From Bacillus sp. FJAT-22090 (GTDB lineage: Bacteria > Bacillota > Bacilli > Bacillales_A > Planococcaceae): 64,000 nucleotides of DNA. The notes beneath the pieces are model-generated. The model saw nothing but the letters and a program-made list of their open reading frames with translations, did no database searches and was not told where the DNA came from. The stretch's first letter is position 1; each line of letters begins with the position of its first letter. Below, piece by piece: positions 43,409 through 51,360 of this stretch. The stretch lies in the NCBI RefSeq assembly GCF_001278755.1, contig NZ_CP012601.1:744001-808000 (forward strand), written 5' to 3'. The translations under genes were made by a program, and so were the position numbers.

Positions 43409-44263
43409 ATGGTGAAAATAATTCAAAATCAATCTAAAATAAATTGTCAAAGCGAATATGGAACACTTAAAAAAGTCGTATTATGTGAACCTCAATATAT
43501 GGAAATTAAAGAAGTGATTAATGATGTTCAAAAAAAATATATAAATGATAATATTGACCGTTCACTTGCTATTTCGCAGCATCAGATATTTGAACAAACA
43601 TTACGGAACGAAGGTGTGGAAGTGATTAAACTACGACCAAGTAAAGACCACCCTGAACAAGTCTTCACTAGAGATATTGGTTTTACTTTGGGTAATCGTT
43701 TATTTATTTCCGAAATGGCGAATCCGATTCGTAAAGGCGAAGAGAAAGTATTAGCTCATTGGATGAATGAACATGACATTTCGTATAAGAAGCTTTCAAC
43801 GCATCCCATTGAAGGTGGCGATGTAATCGTAGATGGCAATCGTGTATTTATTGGAATTAGCCATCGTACATGTATGAAAGCTATTCAAGCTTTGCAAAAT
43901 GAATTACCTGATTTTGAGATTCTACCTATACCTTTTAAACCAAATTATTTGCATCTAGACTGTGTGTTCAATATTCTTTCCACAAAAGATGCGTTGATTT
44001 ATCCCGATGCGCTCGATCCAAAAATCGTGGACCGTTTATCGAGCATGTATCATTTAATCGAAGTGAGCGAAAGTGAGCAGTTCTCAATGGGTACGAATGT
44101 GTTGTCTATTGGTCATAATCGAGTGTTTAGTTTACCAATAAATCGTGACGTGAATCATCAGCTGAGACAGCATGGATATCAAGTGTTGGAGGTCGATTTC
44201 TCGGAAATCATTAAATCAGGTGGATCATTCCGATGTTGTTCAATGCCAATTGTGCGCCATTAA
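43409..44263 (+). CDS. Dimethylarginine dimethylaminohydrolase (DDAH)-type amidinohydrolase
   Basis: 284 residues of the guanidino-modifying superfamily (DDAH, arginine deiminase). The catalytic set is visible: the acidic pair in PIEGGDVIVDG, the histidine in YLHLDCVFNIL and the nucleophilic cysteine near the end (GGSFRCCSMPI). VFTRDIGF supplies substrate contacts. The family hydrolyses substituted arginines to citrulline and an amine. ATG 43409 follows GGAGGATGA. It shares a divergent promoter region of 169 bases with the YqcI gene. Confidence 0.85.
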   Translation: MVKIIQNQSKINCQSEYGTLKKVVLCEPQYMEIKEVINDVQKKYINDNIDRSLAISQHQIFEQTLRNEGVEVIKLRPSKDHPEQVFTRDIGFTLGNRLFISEMANPIRKGEEKVLAHWMNEHDISYKKLSTHPIEGGDVIVDGNRVFIGISHRTCMKAIQALQNELPDFEILPIPFKPNYLHLDCVFNILSTKDALIYPDALDPKIVDRLSSMYHLIEVSESEQFSMGTNVLSIGHNRVFSLPINRDVNHQLRQHGYQVLEVDFSEIIKSGGSFRCCSMPIVRH

Positions 44264-44313
44264 GAAAAAAGTCAATAGCATCTTTATAGGAGACTATGCT
44301 ATTTTATGCAATG

Positions 44314-44347
44314 AAAAACCCTTTAGAATTTGTTCTAAAGGGTTTTT
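44314..44347 (+). terminator. Terminator of the DDAH-type gene
   Basis: AAAACCCTTTAGAA pairs with TTCTAAAGGGTTTT and a T-run follows. Confidence 0.9.
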
Positions 44348-44654
44348 CTGATTATTTATTCCGTTTTCTTGCTATTAATACAGTACCTATGTACCTTTAA
44401 GAATCGACATAATTACACAAATTTAGATTTAGAGAAAAACTGTCACAGGGGTAGTAAAATATAATGATAAATTACATTTGTCTGTAATTGTGAATGATCA
44501 AAATAACAAAACAAAGGTAATAGAGGAATTGCTCAATTAACAAAACCTTTTAAAAGAGAAACTAAATTGAAAATATTAAATCAGAAGCTGTAATTATAAT
44601 CAAAAATGGAATAACAAATCCAAAAGTATATTACACTAATCGTTAATTTTATAT
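44348..44654. other. Gene-free stretch with a coding remnant
   Basis: About 300 bases. Around 44445-44540 a startless frame reads VVKYNDKLHLSVIVNDQNNK then TKVIEELLN and a stop, which looks like the tail of a lost gene. TATTAATACAGTACCTATG (44372 on) recurs almost unchanged at 47759 (CTTAATACAGTACGTATG). Nothing else was seen. Confidence 0.35.
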
Positions 44655-44742
44655 TAAACAAACGGTGCTTCACTTGAAGAGTGTTGAGCTGCTTACCTGG
44701 CTCTTATTCATTGAAGTAAAAGAGAAGGTTAGTTGAACAAGA
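44655..44742 (+). repeat. Cassette-boundary element D
   Basis: Eroded box 1 AACAAAC / GGTGC / TTCACTT (44657-44675), a weakened hairpin (GAGCTGCTTACCTGGCTC), and box 2 AAGTAAA / AGAGAAG / GTTAGTT (44714-44734). It precedes the CPCC gene by 39 bases. Confidence 0.65.
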
Positions 44743-44780
44743 AAGTATGGTAAAATCAAAAAAAATATTGAGGTGATTGT

Positions 44781-45047
44781 ATGAAATACACTTGTCCTTG
44801 CTGTGGCTATAAAACATTAGATGAAGAACCGCCAAACACTTATGAAATTTGTGAAATATGTTTTTGGGAAGATGATGGTGTTCAATTTAGAGACGCTGAT
44901 TATGAAGGTGGGGCAAATGATGTTTCGTTAAGACAAGCACAACTAAACTACATTATGTTTGGGGCATGCCAAGAAGGCTCAATCGAATTTGTGAGAAAGC
45001 CGAACGAGAAAGATGTAGTAGACCCTGATTGGAAACAGTTAATTTAG
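44781..45047 (+). CDS. CPCC family cysteine-rich protein (cassette gene)
   Basis: 88 residues. The family signature is at the start: YTCPCCGYKTL and EICEICFWEDDGVQ, two CxxC pairs that likely bind zinc. GGANDVSLRQAQLNYIMFGA completes the PF14206 pattern. Members are small, widespread in accessory DNA and of unknown function. ATG 44781 follows TTGAGGTG. It is followed by a lipoprotein gene in the same unit. Confidence 0.88.
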   Translation: MKYTCPCCGYKTLDEEPPNTYEICEICFWEDDGVQFRDADYEGGANDVSLRQAQLNYIMFGACQEGSIEFVRKPNEKDVVDPDWKQLI

Positions 45048-45076
45048 AGTGTTATTAAGCCTAGGAGGAGTACATC

Positions 45077-45394
45077 GTGAAAAATAAAAAAATACTCGGT
45101 TTATCTTTTTTATTTATAAGTTTGCTATTCTTTGTCGGTTGTTCCGAGTATCAAGAAGACTTCACTTTCACAGGAACTGTTGAGGAGATAGTTGTTGAAG
45201 ATAAAATACTGGTAATGAAAGAATACGATGCACCTGAAAGTAGAAAAGAAGGAAATGTATATGAAATCCCAGTTGACAAAGTTGAAAGGTACAACGTCGG
45301 ACAAAAACTGGAAGTAACAGTCTTTTCGAATACTGATGTAGATGTTTGGGATTTGGACCATATGAAATTCGAAATAGAGGTAATTGATAACTAA
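45077..45394 (+). CDS. Small lipoprotein, DUF3221-like
   Basis: 105 residues. Lipobox LLFFVGC with the lipidated cysteine near residue 22. The mature part (FTFTGTVEEIVVEDKILVM to LEVTVFSNTDVDVWD) resembles the OB-like fold of DUF3221 lipoproteins; the family call is tentative. ATG (GTG) 45077 follows TAGGAGGAG, 30 bases after the CPCC gene. Confidence 0.7.
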   Translation: MKNKKILGLSFLFISLLFFVGCSEYQEDFTFTGTVEEIVVEDKILVMKEYDAPESRKEGNVYEIPVDKVERYNVGQKLEVTVFSNTDVDVWDLDHMKFEIEVIDN

Positions 45395-45395
45395 A

Positions 45396-45437
45396 CTCTC
45401 TTATTCATCTACCGGGATAGGTTAGTTGAAGAAGGTA
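45396..45437 (+). repeat. Cassette-boundary element E
   Basis: Box 2 only: ATCTACC / GGGATAG / GTTAGTT (45407-45427), followed by GAAGAAGG as in the other copies. It stands 2 bases behind the lipoprotein stop and 43 before the methyltransferase. Confidence 0.7.
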
Positions 45438-45479
45438 TTTCAACATTCAATAAAGAATTTGATGTAAGGGGTGAAAACA

Positions 45480-46190
45480 TTGACTAGAATTGAATTTATT
45501 CGAAATGAAGAGAAGAAATATCACGATTATTGTTACGATAACTATAAATTATTTGAAGAAGGTTCTTGGTTATACAAACCTGTAAAAACGGTAACCGATT
45601 TATTACATTTATTTGATGATAAAGAGAATGTAAAAGTTCTAGACTTAGGTTGTGGAGTCGGCAGAAATAGTATTCCGATTGCTGAAGCAATCAAGTCCAA
45701 AAACGGTAAAGTTGTCTGTGTTGATTTACTTGATTCGGCATTACTAAAATTAAGACAATATAGTAAAGAATATAAGGTTGAAGAAGTAATTCTCACGGAA
45801 AAAGCTGATATAGGTAACTATGAAATCAAAACAAACGAATATGATTTAATAGTTGCCATTTCAAGTTTAGAACACGTTCAATCAGAAGTTGCTTTAAATA
45901 AAATTATACAGCAGATGGCAGATGGTACTCAAAACAACGGAGTAAATGGTATTATCGTGAACTCTGAAGTTACAGAAATTGATGAAGAAACTAACGAGAA
46001 GTTAGATGCACTTATGGAAGTAAATCTTTCAACAGAAGATATGATTAAAAAAATCAGTAGCTTCTATACATGATGGGAACTATTCAAATCAGAAGTAAAA
46101 CCATTAGAATACAGCATTATTCGAAATGGAAAACCTGTATTGTCAAAAACCAACGCAATAACTTATGTTGTTAGAAAAAATAATGAATAG
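45480..46190 (+). pseudogene. Class I methyltransferase with an in-frame TGA (cassette gene)
   Basis: The SAM-binding motif VKVLDLGCGVGRNSIPIAEA is intact, followed by VVCVDLLDSALLKL and YDLIVAISSLEHV. Codon 198 is TGA (46071-46073); the same frame then continues for 38 sense codons (WELFKSEVKPLEYSIIRNGK, then a short tail) to TAG at 46190. FYT-stop-WELFK matches the FxxWE end strand of small methyltransferases, so the stop is most simply a nonsense mutation, perhaps GGA to TGA. The 197-residue product may still be made. TTG 45480 follows AAGGGGTG. Confidence 0.7.
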
Positions 46191-46191
46191 T

Positions 46192-46332
46192 ACTTCAACT
46201 AGTGGGCGCTTTAGTTAAACTAGAACATCACTTCGATGGACTAGTTTAATATATAAAACACCATGTAAATTTCTGTGATCAAGTGTGAAATTTTACACTT
46301 AAACTAACGGGGCAGGTTAGTGTAATAAGAAA
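46192..46332 (+). repeat. Cassette-boundary element F
   Basis: Box 1 AACTAGT / GGGCGC / TTTAGTT (46197-46216), a replaced middle with the palindrome AAGTGTGAAATTTTACACTT (46281-46300), and box 2 AACTAAC / GGGGCAG / GTTAGTG (46302-46322). Box 2 is only 33 bases before the next start codon, too little for a separate promoter. Confidence 0.75.
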
Positions 46333-46355
46333 TCGAAGAAAGGGAGAGTGAAAAA

Positions 46356-46847
46356 TTGACAACCAAATATGTGAATTGGGGAGATTCAAAAGTAAAACTA
46401 ACCTGGAAGCGTGATCCACAACTTCCTCCAAGAAAGTTAATTACAAGCGTTCACGGCATTTGTTTACAAGAAGAAAAACTACTTTTGGTTAATCTAAATC
46501 ATAGAGGGTGGGATTTTCCTGGCGGTCATATTGAACTTGAAGAAAACCCTGAAGATTGTTTAAATCGTGAAGCGTATGAAGAGGGATATGTAACGGGAAG
46601 TATCTTTCTTTTAGGTCATATTATAGTTGACCACACTGAAAACATAAAATGGGATGCAAGTAGCAATTATCCAAAGGTAGGATATCAAGTTTTTTACCGT
46701 ATGGACATTGATCGATTACATGATTTTCAAGCACAGTTTGAGTCAGCTGAAAGAATTCTTATAAATCCGGGTGAAGTAATAGAATACTATCATGATTGGA
46801 ACGAACTTTATCAAGAAATTCTTGATTATGCTTTAGTCCTAAAGTAA
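46356..46847 (+). CDS. NUDIX hydrolase with variant Nudix box (cassette gene)
   Basis: 163 residues. RGWDFPGGHIELEENPEDCL followed by NREAYEEGYV occupies the Nudix position; the end reads EEGYV instead of EExGU, shifting the glycine by one. The glutamates that hold magnesium are kept. Substrate unknown. The start is TTG 46356 behind AAAGGGAGAG. Confidence 0.82.
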   Translation: MTTKYVNWGDSKVKLTWKRDPQLPPRKLITSVHGICLQEEKLLLVNLNHRGWDFPGGHIELEENPEDCLNREAYEEGYVTGSIFLLGHIIVDHTENIKWDASSNYPKVGYQVFYRMDIDRLHDFQAQFESAERILINPGEVIEYYHDWNELYQEILDYALVLK

Positions 46848-46870
46848 TTCATTTACAACTAGCTATAGAT

Positions 46871-46932
46871 CGGGTTGCGTATGCAACTCTTTATTCTTAT
46901 TGAACTAACGTAGCAGTTTAGTTGAAGAAGGA
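46871..46932 (+). repeat. Cassette-boundary element G
   Basis: Hairpin GGGTTGC-GTAT-GCAACTC with a T-run, then box 2 AACTAAC / GTAGCAG / TTTAGTT (46903-46923) and GAAGAAGG. It starts 24 bases behind the NUDIX stop. Confidence 0.75.
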
Positions 46933-47010
46933 TATTTCTGTATCCATATAGAATTAGATACAAACTGAATGATAATCTGAGAGAGTACATTAAAAGTAGT
47001 TCCTTTAATT

Positions 47011-47040
47011 TTATTCAACTAAAGGGGGGAGTCTAAAAAT
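47011..47040 (+). repeat. Degenerate second boundary element before the CPBP gene
   Basis: TTATTCAACTAAAGGGGGGAG keeps the left arm and G-rich spacer; the right arm is lost (TCTAAAA). It suggests that a unit between 46932 and 47011 has been deleted. Confidence 0.4.
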
Positions 47041-47082
47041 ATTCTATGTAATAGAGAGATAATTAGGACAGGAGAGTTAAAA

Positions 47083-47727
47083 CTGGTAAATATAAAAAAA
47101 ATATGTTTAATTGCAATGATAGTTATGACTGCTGTTTCATTTGCAAATTTTTTAGGATTTAGTATTGCTGGGATATCAGTTATTATTGGTATTGCGTTTT
47201 TCTTTATTAATAGTAATTTGGAAAAAAATGTTTCTACTGACACTGGACTAAATGCAAAATCAATAGGAAAGTGTCTGAAAAACAAAACAATTTATTTTTG
47301 GATTGTTTTACCACTGATTTTGAATGTTGTTTGTATTGTGTTGGCAAAATTAATTTTGCCCGAATACATAGAACATCTTTATGGAAGAACGGAGTTTGTA
47401 GTTTCGTTAGATAAGATAATGTTTCTCGTCTTCCAACTTGCCATTTTAGCATTGGGTGAAGAAATTGCTTGGAGGGCTTTTTTTCAAAAGCAATTGAGTA
47501 AAGCACTACCAATAATACCTACTTTAATTGTTACATCCATAATATTTGCATTTGCTCACATTGTGGAGGGGAGTAGTATTGTAGTCGCTTATGATATTTT
47601 CTTTATCTTTATAAATAGTGTTTTATATGGTGTGATATTTTATAAAACAAACAATGCGTGGATAAGTGCTATTTCGCATTTTATTGCTAATTTATTTAGT
47701 ATTATTGTAATTTCATTTTTGTTGTGA
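47083..47727 (+). CDS. CPBP-family intramembrane protease, probable CTG start (cassette gene)
   Basis: 214 residues with six or more helices. The ABI/CPBP catalytic motifs are present: GEEIAWRAFF (EExxxR), FAFAHIVEG (FxxxH) and SHFIANLFS (HxxxN). The first ATG (47116) has no ribosome site and lies inside helix 1. CTG 47083 stands 6 bases behind AGGAGAG and adds the basic lead VNIKKICLIA. CTG initiation is therefore proposed. Members are often self-immunity or protein-modification proteases. Confidence 0.75.
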   Translation: MVNIKKICLIAMIVMTAVSFANFLGFSIAGISVIIGIAFFFINSNLEKNVSTDTGLNAKSIGKCLKNKTIYFWIVLPLILNVVCIVLAKLILPEYIEHLYGRTEFVVSLDKIMFLVFQLAILALGEEIAWRAFFQKQLSKALPIIPTLIVTSIIFAFAHIVEGSSIVVAYDIFFIFINSVLYGVIFYKTNNAWISAISHFIANLFSIIVISFLL

Positions 47728-47805
47728 TGTGACTTTAAGATCTTTTTGCTGGTCATATTCTTAATACAGTACGTATGATATATTAAGTTTAATATTAACA
47801 ATCGG

Positions 47806-47882
47806 AGGGCGTTGATCCAAGAAGGGATTGAGGCTCTTTTTGTTGAACTTATTGAACTAATGGGACAGGTTTGTTGTATAAG
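47806..47882 (+). repeat. Cassette-boundary element H
   Basis: A hairpin-like lead (GGGCGTTGATCC, GGGATTGAGGCTC) with a T5 run, then box 2 AACTAAT / GGGACAG / GTTTGTT (47855-47875). It precedes the HAD gene by 62 bases. Confidence 0.7.
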
Positions 47883-47943
47883 TTTTTTAAATAAAATATC
47901 AAAATACAGAAAAAAATAATATCGCTTATAAAGGAGGATTAAA

Positions 47944-48627
47944 ATGAATCAAACAAAAAATGAAGTGAAAGTAATTTTCTTTGATGCTGGTGGTGTTCTT
48001 TTTGATACTTTTTTAAAAGGAGATGACAGAATAAGGTATATATTGCTGGAAAGAGGTTATCAAAAATCAAAAATTGATGTTGCTATTATGAAGGCAAAAC
48101 AAATTAAACTGACTTTCATTTCGAATTGGAATGAGGAAGAACAATACTATAAGCGTTATTATGGAACTATTGCAAAAGAGCTTGGAGAAATTGAACTAAC
48201 AAATGAATTATTCTTATTTACCCATTTTGCTGGTCACTGTGAGCTGTTTCCAGAAGTAAAAGGGTTGCTTGAGGAATTAAGTAAAGAGTACAGATTAGCT
48301 GTTATTTCGAATGCAATGCCAAGTATGGACTGGATATTTGATAGGTTAGGAATTCGTAAATATTTTGATTCTATTATTCTTTCTGCCTTTGTAAAAGAAG
48401 AAAAACCAGGAGAAGCAATCTATAATATCGCGCTTAATCATGCAAAAGCGATAAAAGAAGAAAGTATATTTATAGATGACAAAATTGAAAATATTGAAGG
48501 AGCCGAACGAGTTGGGATAAGAGGAATTCACTTAGATAGAAATCGGGTGAATTTGTTAGAATTGCTAAGTGAACAACAGCTTATCCAAAATACCATTAAA
48601 AATTTTAAGAATGAAATTACAAACTAA
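47944..48627 (+). CDS. HAD-superfamily hydrolase (cassette gene)
   Basis: 227 residues. IFFDAGGVLFDTF is motif I with Gly in place of the second Asp, as in YihX-like HAD proteins; AVISNAMPS is motif II, KEEKPGEAIYNIAL motif III and IFIDDKIENIEGAERVG motif IV. Probably a phosphatase; substrate unknown. ATG 47944 follows AAAGGAGG. Confidence 0.82.
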   Translation: MNQTKNEVKVIFFDAGGVLFDTFLKGDDRIRYILLERGYQKSKIDVAIMKAKQIKLTFISNWNEEEQYYKRYYGTIAKELGEIELTNELFLFTHFAGHCELFPEVKGLLEELSKEYRLAVISNAMPSMDWIFDRLGIRKYFDSIILSAFVKEEKPGEAIYNIALNHAKAIKEESIFIDDKIENIEGAERVGIRGIHLDRNRVNLLELLSEQQLIQNTIKNFKNEITN

Positions 48628-48789
48628 CCTGATTTAAATACCATGAAAAGAAGGTTCTTCAAAAAAAGAAAAATGACAATATAAAAAAAGACCCTACTCA
48701 AACGGTAAAAAAAGAGGAGAGCGTTAATTTCAGTAGATTGGATTAAGGTCAATTTTAGTATTGTCACGTCTTTACCATTTTCATTCTCT

Positions 48790-48850
48790 GAGGTGCAGCA
48801 AATATATTGTGCTGCATGGATGGCTAACGGGTCAGGTTAGTTGAGAAAGG
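48790..48850 (+). repeat. Cassette-boundary element I
   Basis: Hairpin GTGCAGCA with TGCTGCA, then box 2 GGCTAAC / GGGTCAG / GTTAGTT (48822-48842) and GAGAAAGG. The GNAT gene starts 49 bases later. Confidence 0.75.
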
Positions 48851-48898
48851 TATTTATAGAGAACTAATAAATATGCAGATTGAAAGGGTGATTGTATA

Positions 48899-49666
48899 TT
48901 GTCTCAAATTTCGATGGTGGAAAACCTTTTAAAAGATTCATTTAAAGTAATTAATGGCATGCCTCAATATATTGGGATAGAAGAGAGAGAGAAAACAGAA
49001 TATAACCATAATAACTGGAAAGATAAGATAAATACTTTAAATGACTTTGCTATAAAGCATAAGCTTAACAGAATTAGTGCTTTAATTAATAGATCTTCGG
49101 AACACTATTTGAGTCTTTCACAAATGCTAATTAACTTCGGATTTGAAAAGTATGCTTCAAAAGTTGAAGTATTAAGAGACTTAAAAGATATTAATAACAA
49201 TAAAAAGGGATATGAATGGTATTCATTAAGTGACTATAAAATATCTGAAGATGAATTTAAGAGGATTTGGGAGAAATGTATGTATGGGTCTGAAAACTCT
49301 CCAACTTCATTTACAATGGATGAACATCTAGACTCTTTGAAAAATGAAATAGGGGAGAATTGGAGTAAATCTTGTAATGTCATTTACTTGGAAGACAAAC
49401 TCATTGGTATATCTATCCCTCACATAGAAAGTGGCACTGTATATGAAGGAAGGTTATATTATTTCGGAATTTTACCTGAAGAGCGAGGGAAAGGACATAG
49501 TATACATATACACTATCAGTCCATGAATTTATTAAAGCAAATGGGAGCGAACTATTACATAGGAATTACACATGAGACCAATAAAAAAATGCAGAAAGTA
49601 TTTTTAAAAAATAAGTGTTCAATAAAGGCCAAAACAGAATCCTATTATAAATATATAATTAATTAA
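48899..49666 (+). CDS. GNAT-family N-acetyltransferase (cassette gene)
   Basis: 255 residues. The acetyl-CoA loop is in FGILPEERGKGHSIHIHYQ (R-G-K-G) in the C-terminal half, followed by NKKMQKVFLKNKCSIK; the N-terminal half is a second, degenerate lobe. TTG 48899 stands behind AAAGGGTG. The acceptor is unknown. Confidence 0.78.
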   Translation: MSQISMVENLLKDSFKVINGMPQYIGIEEREKTEYNHNNWKDKINTLNDFAIKHKLNRISALINRSSEHYLSLSQMLINFGFEKYASKVEVLRDLKDINNNKKGYEWYSLSDYKISEDEFKRIWEKCMYGSENSPTSFTMDEHLDSLKNEIGENWSKSCNVIYLEDKLIGISIPHIESGTVYEGRLYYFGILPEERGKGHSIHIHYQSMNLLKQMGANYYIGITHETNKKMQKVFLKNKCSIKAKTESYYKYIIN

Positions 49667-49722
49667 TTCATTGATTATTAAACTACCATGAAAATAAATT
49701 TCTTCAAGAAAAGAAAAATGAC

Positions 49723-49813
49723 ACTTGAACTAACGGGTGCTTTAGTTGAAGAACAGTGATTTGCAATGCAGCTCTTTTCTCTTAATCAATTAAAGGGACA
49801 ATTTAGTACAATA
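49723..49813 (+). repeat. Cassette-boundary element J, complete composite
   Basis: Box 1 AACTAAC / GGGTGC / TTTAGTT (49728-49747), hairpin TTTGCAATGCAGCTC with T-run, then box 2 AATTAAA / GGGACAA / TTTAGTA (49788-49808). The order matches element C. Confidence 0.8.
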
Positions 49814-49939
49814 TGCAGGTATATTTGGAAAGAGTGATGAAGTATTTATTATGCGGTAAATATTATAAGAAATAATATATATAAATTTACTAACTAATGA
49901 TGGTTTATTATCCAAGTAAGCCATAAAGGAGGGTTAGCT

Positions 49940-50383
49940 ATTTTCCAAATCAATAGTAGAAATTTAACGTTTTCGTTATTGATTTATTTTTGTTTAATAA
50001 CAATACTTTTACTTTTAACACTGAAAACCAACTTCAATTTGACTGGTTATAATTACTACTTGAATGAAGAATCGATGATACTAACGATTGAAGAAGGGTT
50101 TGTAAAAAAAGAAAAGTACAATGTGCAAGGTACTGCAATTCAAGCTATAAAAGTTATGTTACCAATTAACCAAGCAAATGAGATGTGGAAACTTAACATT
50201 TATTTACTCTCGCTTTTTATAACAGTCTTTTTTGTATTATTTTTGAAACCTTTGAGACCGAAGAAAAACTTGAAAATGTATATTGCATTATATTTTTTAT
50301 TCCTTATCACCTTTATTATTTGGGATATATACGTTCACAAAGAAATAATTGAAGAAATAACAAATACTATAAATAGTTTATAA
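49940..50383 (+). CDS. Membrane protein of unknown function, probable ATT start (cassette gene)
   Basis: 147 residues with three hydrophobic segments (about 14-30, 84-102 and 114-130) and an extracytoplasmic loop with ILTIEEGFVKKEKYNV. The frame has a TTG at 49979 without ribosome site. ATT 49940 lies 6 bases behind AAAGGAGGG and gives MFQINSRNLTFSLLIYF, so ATT initiation is likely. No family recognised. Confidence 0.6.
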   Translation: MFQINSRNLTFSLLIYFCLITILLLLTLKTNFNLTGYNYYLNEESMILTIEEGFVKKEKYNVQGTAIQAIKVMLPINQANEMWKLNIYLLSLFITVFFVLFLKPLRPKKNLKMYIALYFLFLITFIIWDIYVHKEIIEEITNTINSL

Positions 50384-50454
50384 AGATAGGATGACATTTG
50401 TTAGAAAATAAGCTTATATAATGATTCGAAATATGAATGTAGCCAGTTAGTTAT

Positions 50455-50494
50455 TTTCTTGTTCAACTAACGGGACAGGTTAGTTATACAAGGA
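50455..50494 (+). repeat. Cassette-boundary element K (consensus box 2)
   Basis: AACTAAC / GGGACAG / GTTAGTT (50465-50485), a perfect 7-7-7 palindrome and the best single copy in the window. LysE gene starts 123 bases later. Confidence 0.8.
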
Positions 50495-50607
50495 GATATA
50501 ACCCCTTGAATAGATTGAATATTATTACATTTAGTAATATAATAGTAGAATTAAACGGAGAATAAAACGGAAAAATAAAAGAAAGTAAAAGTTAATGAGG
50601 GTTTTAT

Positions 50608-51243
50608 TTGTTTGTACTATTTTTGACATATGTTTTACTTGGACTTTCTATTGCTCTCCCTATTGGTACAGTTACAATAGAAATGACAAAACAAGGTCTT
50701 AAAAACGGATTTATGCATGGATGGATTGTCGGTCTTGGAGGAATGACGATTGATTTAGGTTTGATTTTACTTCTTTATTTCGGCTTAGCTTCTGTACTAT
50801 CCATGCCCATTGTTCAAATTACGATGTGGTTGGTAGGTGCTTTATTCTTATTTTTTATTGGCTATGATAGCATAAAAACTGCTGACCATAATATCTCAGT
50901 AGCAGGAGAAAAGTCAACAAAATCACTGAAGTCTTCTTACTTTAATGGGTTACTTGTAGCTATATCACCTGGTAATTTAGTCTTTTGGGTAAGTATTTTT
51001 GGTACAGTATTAGCGGACTCGTTCGATTCATCCAATACCTTTAAATTCCTTATTGTTGGTGCAGGAATACTTACAGGAATTCTTATTCATGACATAGTTT
51101 TAATGACAATTGTTGCAGGTACGAGAAAGGTACTAAATCCTACATATATCAAATGGGTTTCTATTTTAACTGGACTTGTATTAATAGGATTTGGTATAAA
51201 ATTTCTTTTTGAATTTTATAAAAGTATTCAAGGAGCTTTTTAA
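50608..51243 (+). CDS. LysE/RhtB-family amino acid exporter (cassette gene)
   Basis: 211 residues, six helices. The start GLSIALPIGTVTIEMTKQGL and AISPGNLVFWVSIFG (the GN-xxxFW type repeat) are typical of LysE translocators. Export of amino acids or their analogues is expected. TTG 50608 lies 6 bases behind GAGGG. A bidirectional terminator follows. Confidence 0.85.
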   Translation: MFVLFLTYVLLGLSIALPIGTVTIEMTKQGLKNGFMHGWIVGLGGMTIDLGLILLLYFGLASVLSMPIVQITMWLVGALFLFFIGYDSIKTADHNISVAGEKSTKSLKSSYFNGLLVAISPGNLVFWVSIFGTVLADSFDSSNTFKFLIVGAGILTGILIHDIVLMTIVAGTRKVLNPTYIKWVSILTGLVLIGFGIKFLFEFYKSIQGAF

Positions 51244-51307
51244 TGAAAGAATAAGTGTTATAGGAGATATTTTCACCAAAAACATGGACAAATTTTTTTT
51301 GTAATAA

Positions 51308-51341
51308 AGAAGGACCATTCCTCATTTGGAATGGTCCTTTA
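51308..51341. terminator. Bidirectional terminator between LysE and HpaB-like genes
   Basis: AAGGACCATTCC pairs perfectly with GGAATGGTCCTT; T/A-rich flanks on both sides. Confidence 0.9.
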
Positions 51342-51360
51342 AGTCAATAATGAATTACTG

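Noticed and set aside
46071-46073. Selenocysteine or programmed readthrough at the methyltransferase TGA
   Set aside because: No stem-loop of SECIS type directly after the codon and an unfavourable following base; a nonsense mutation is simpler.
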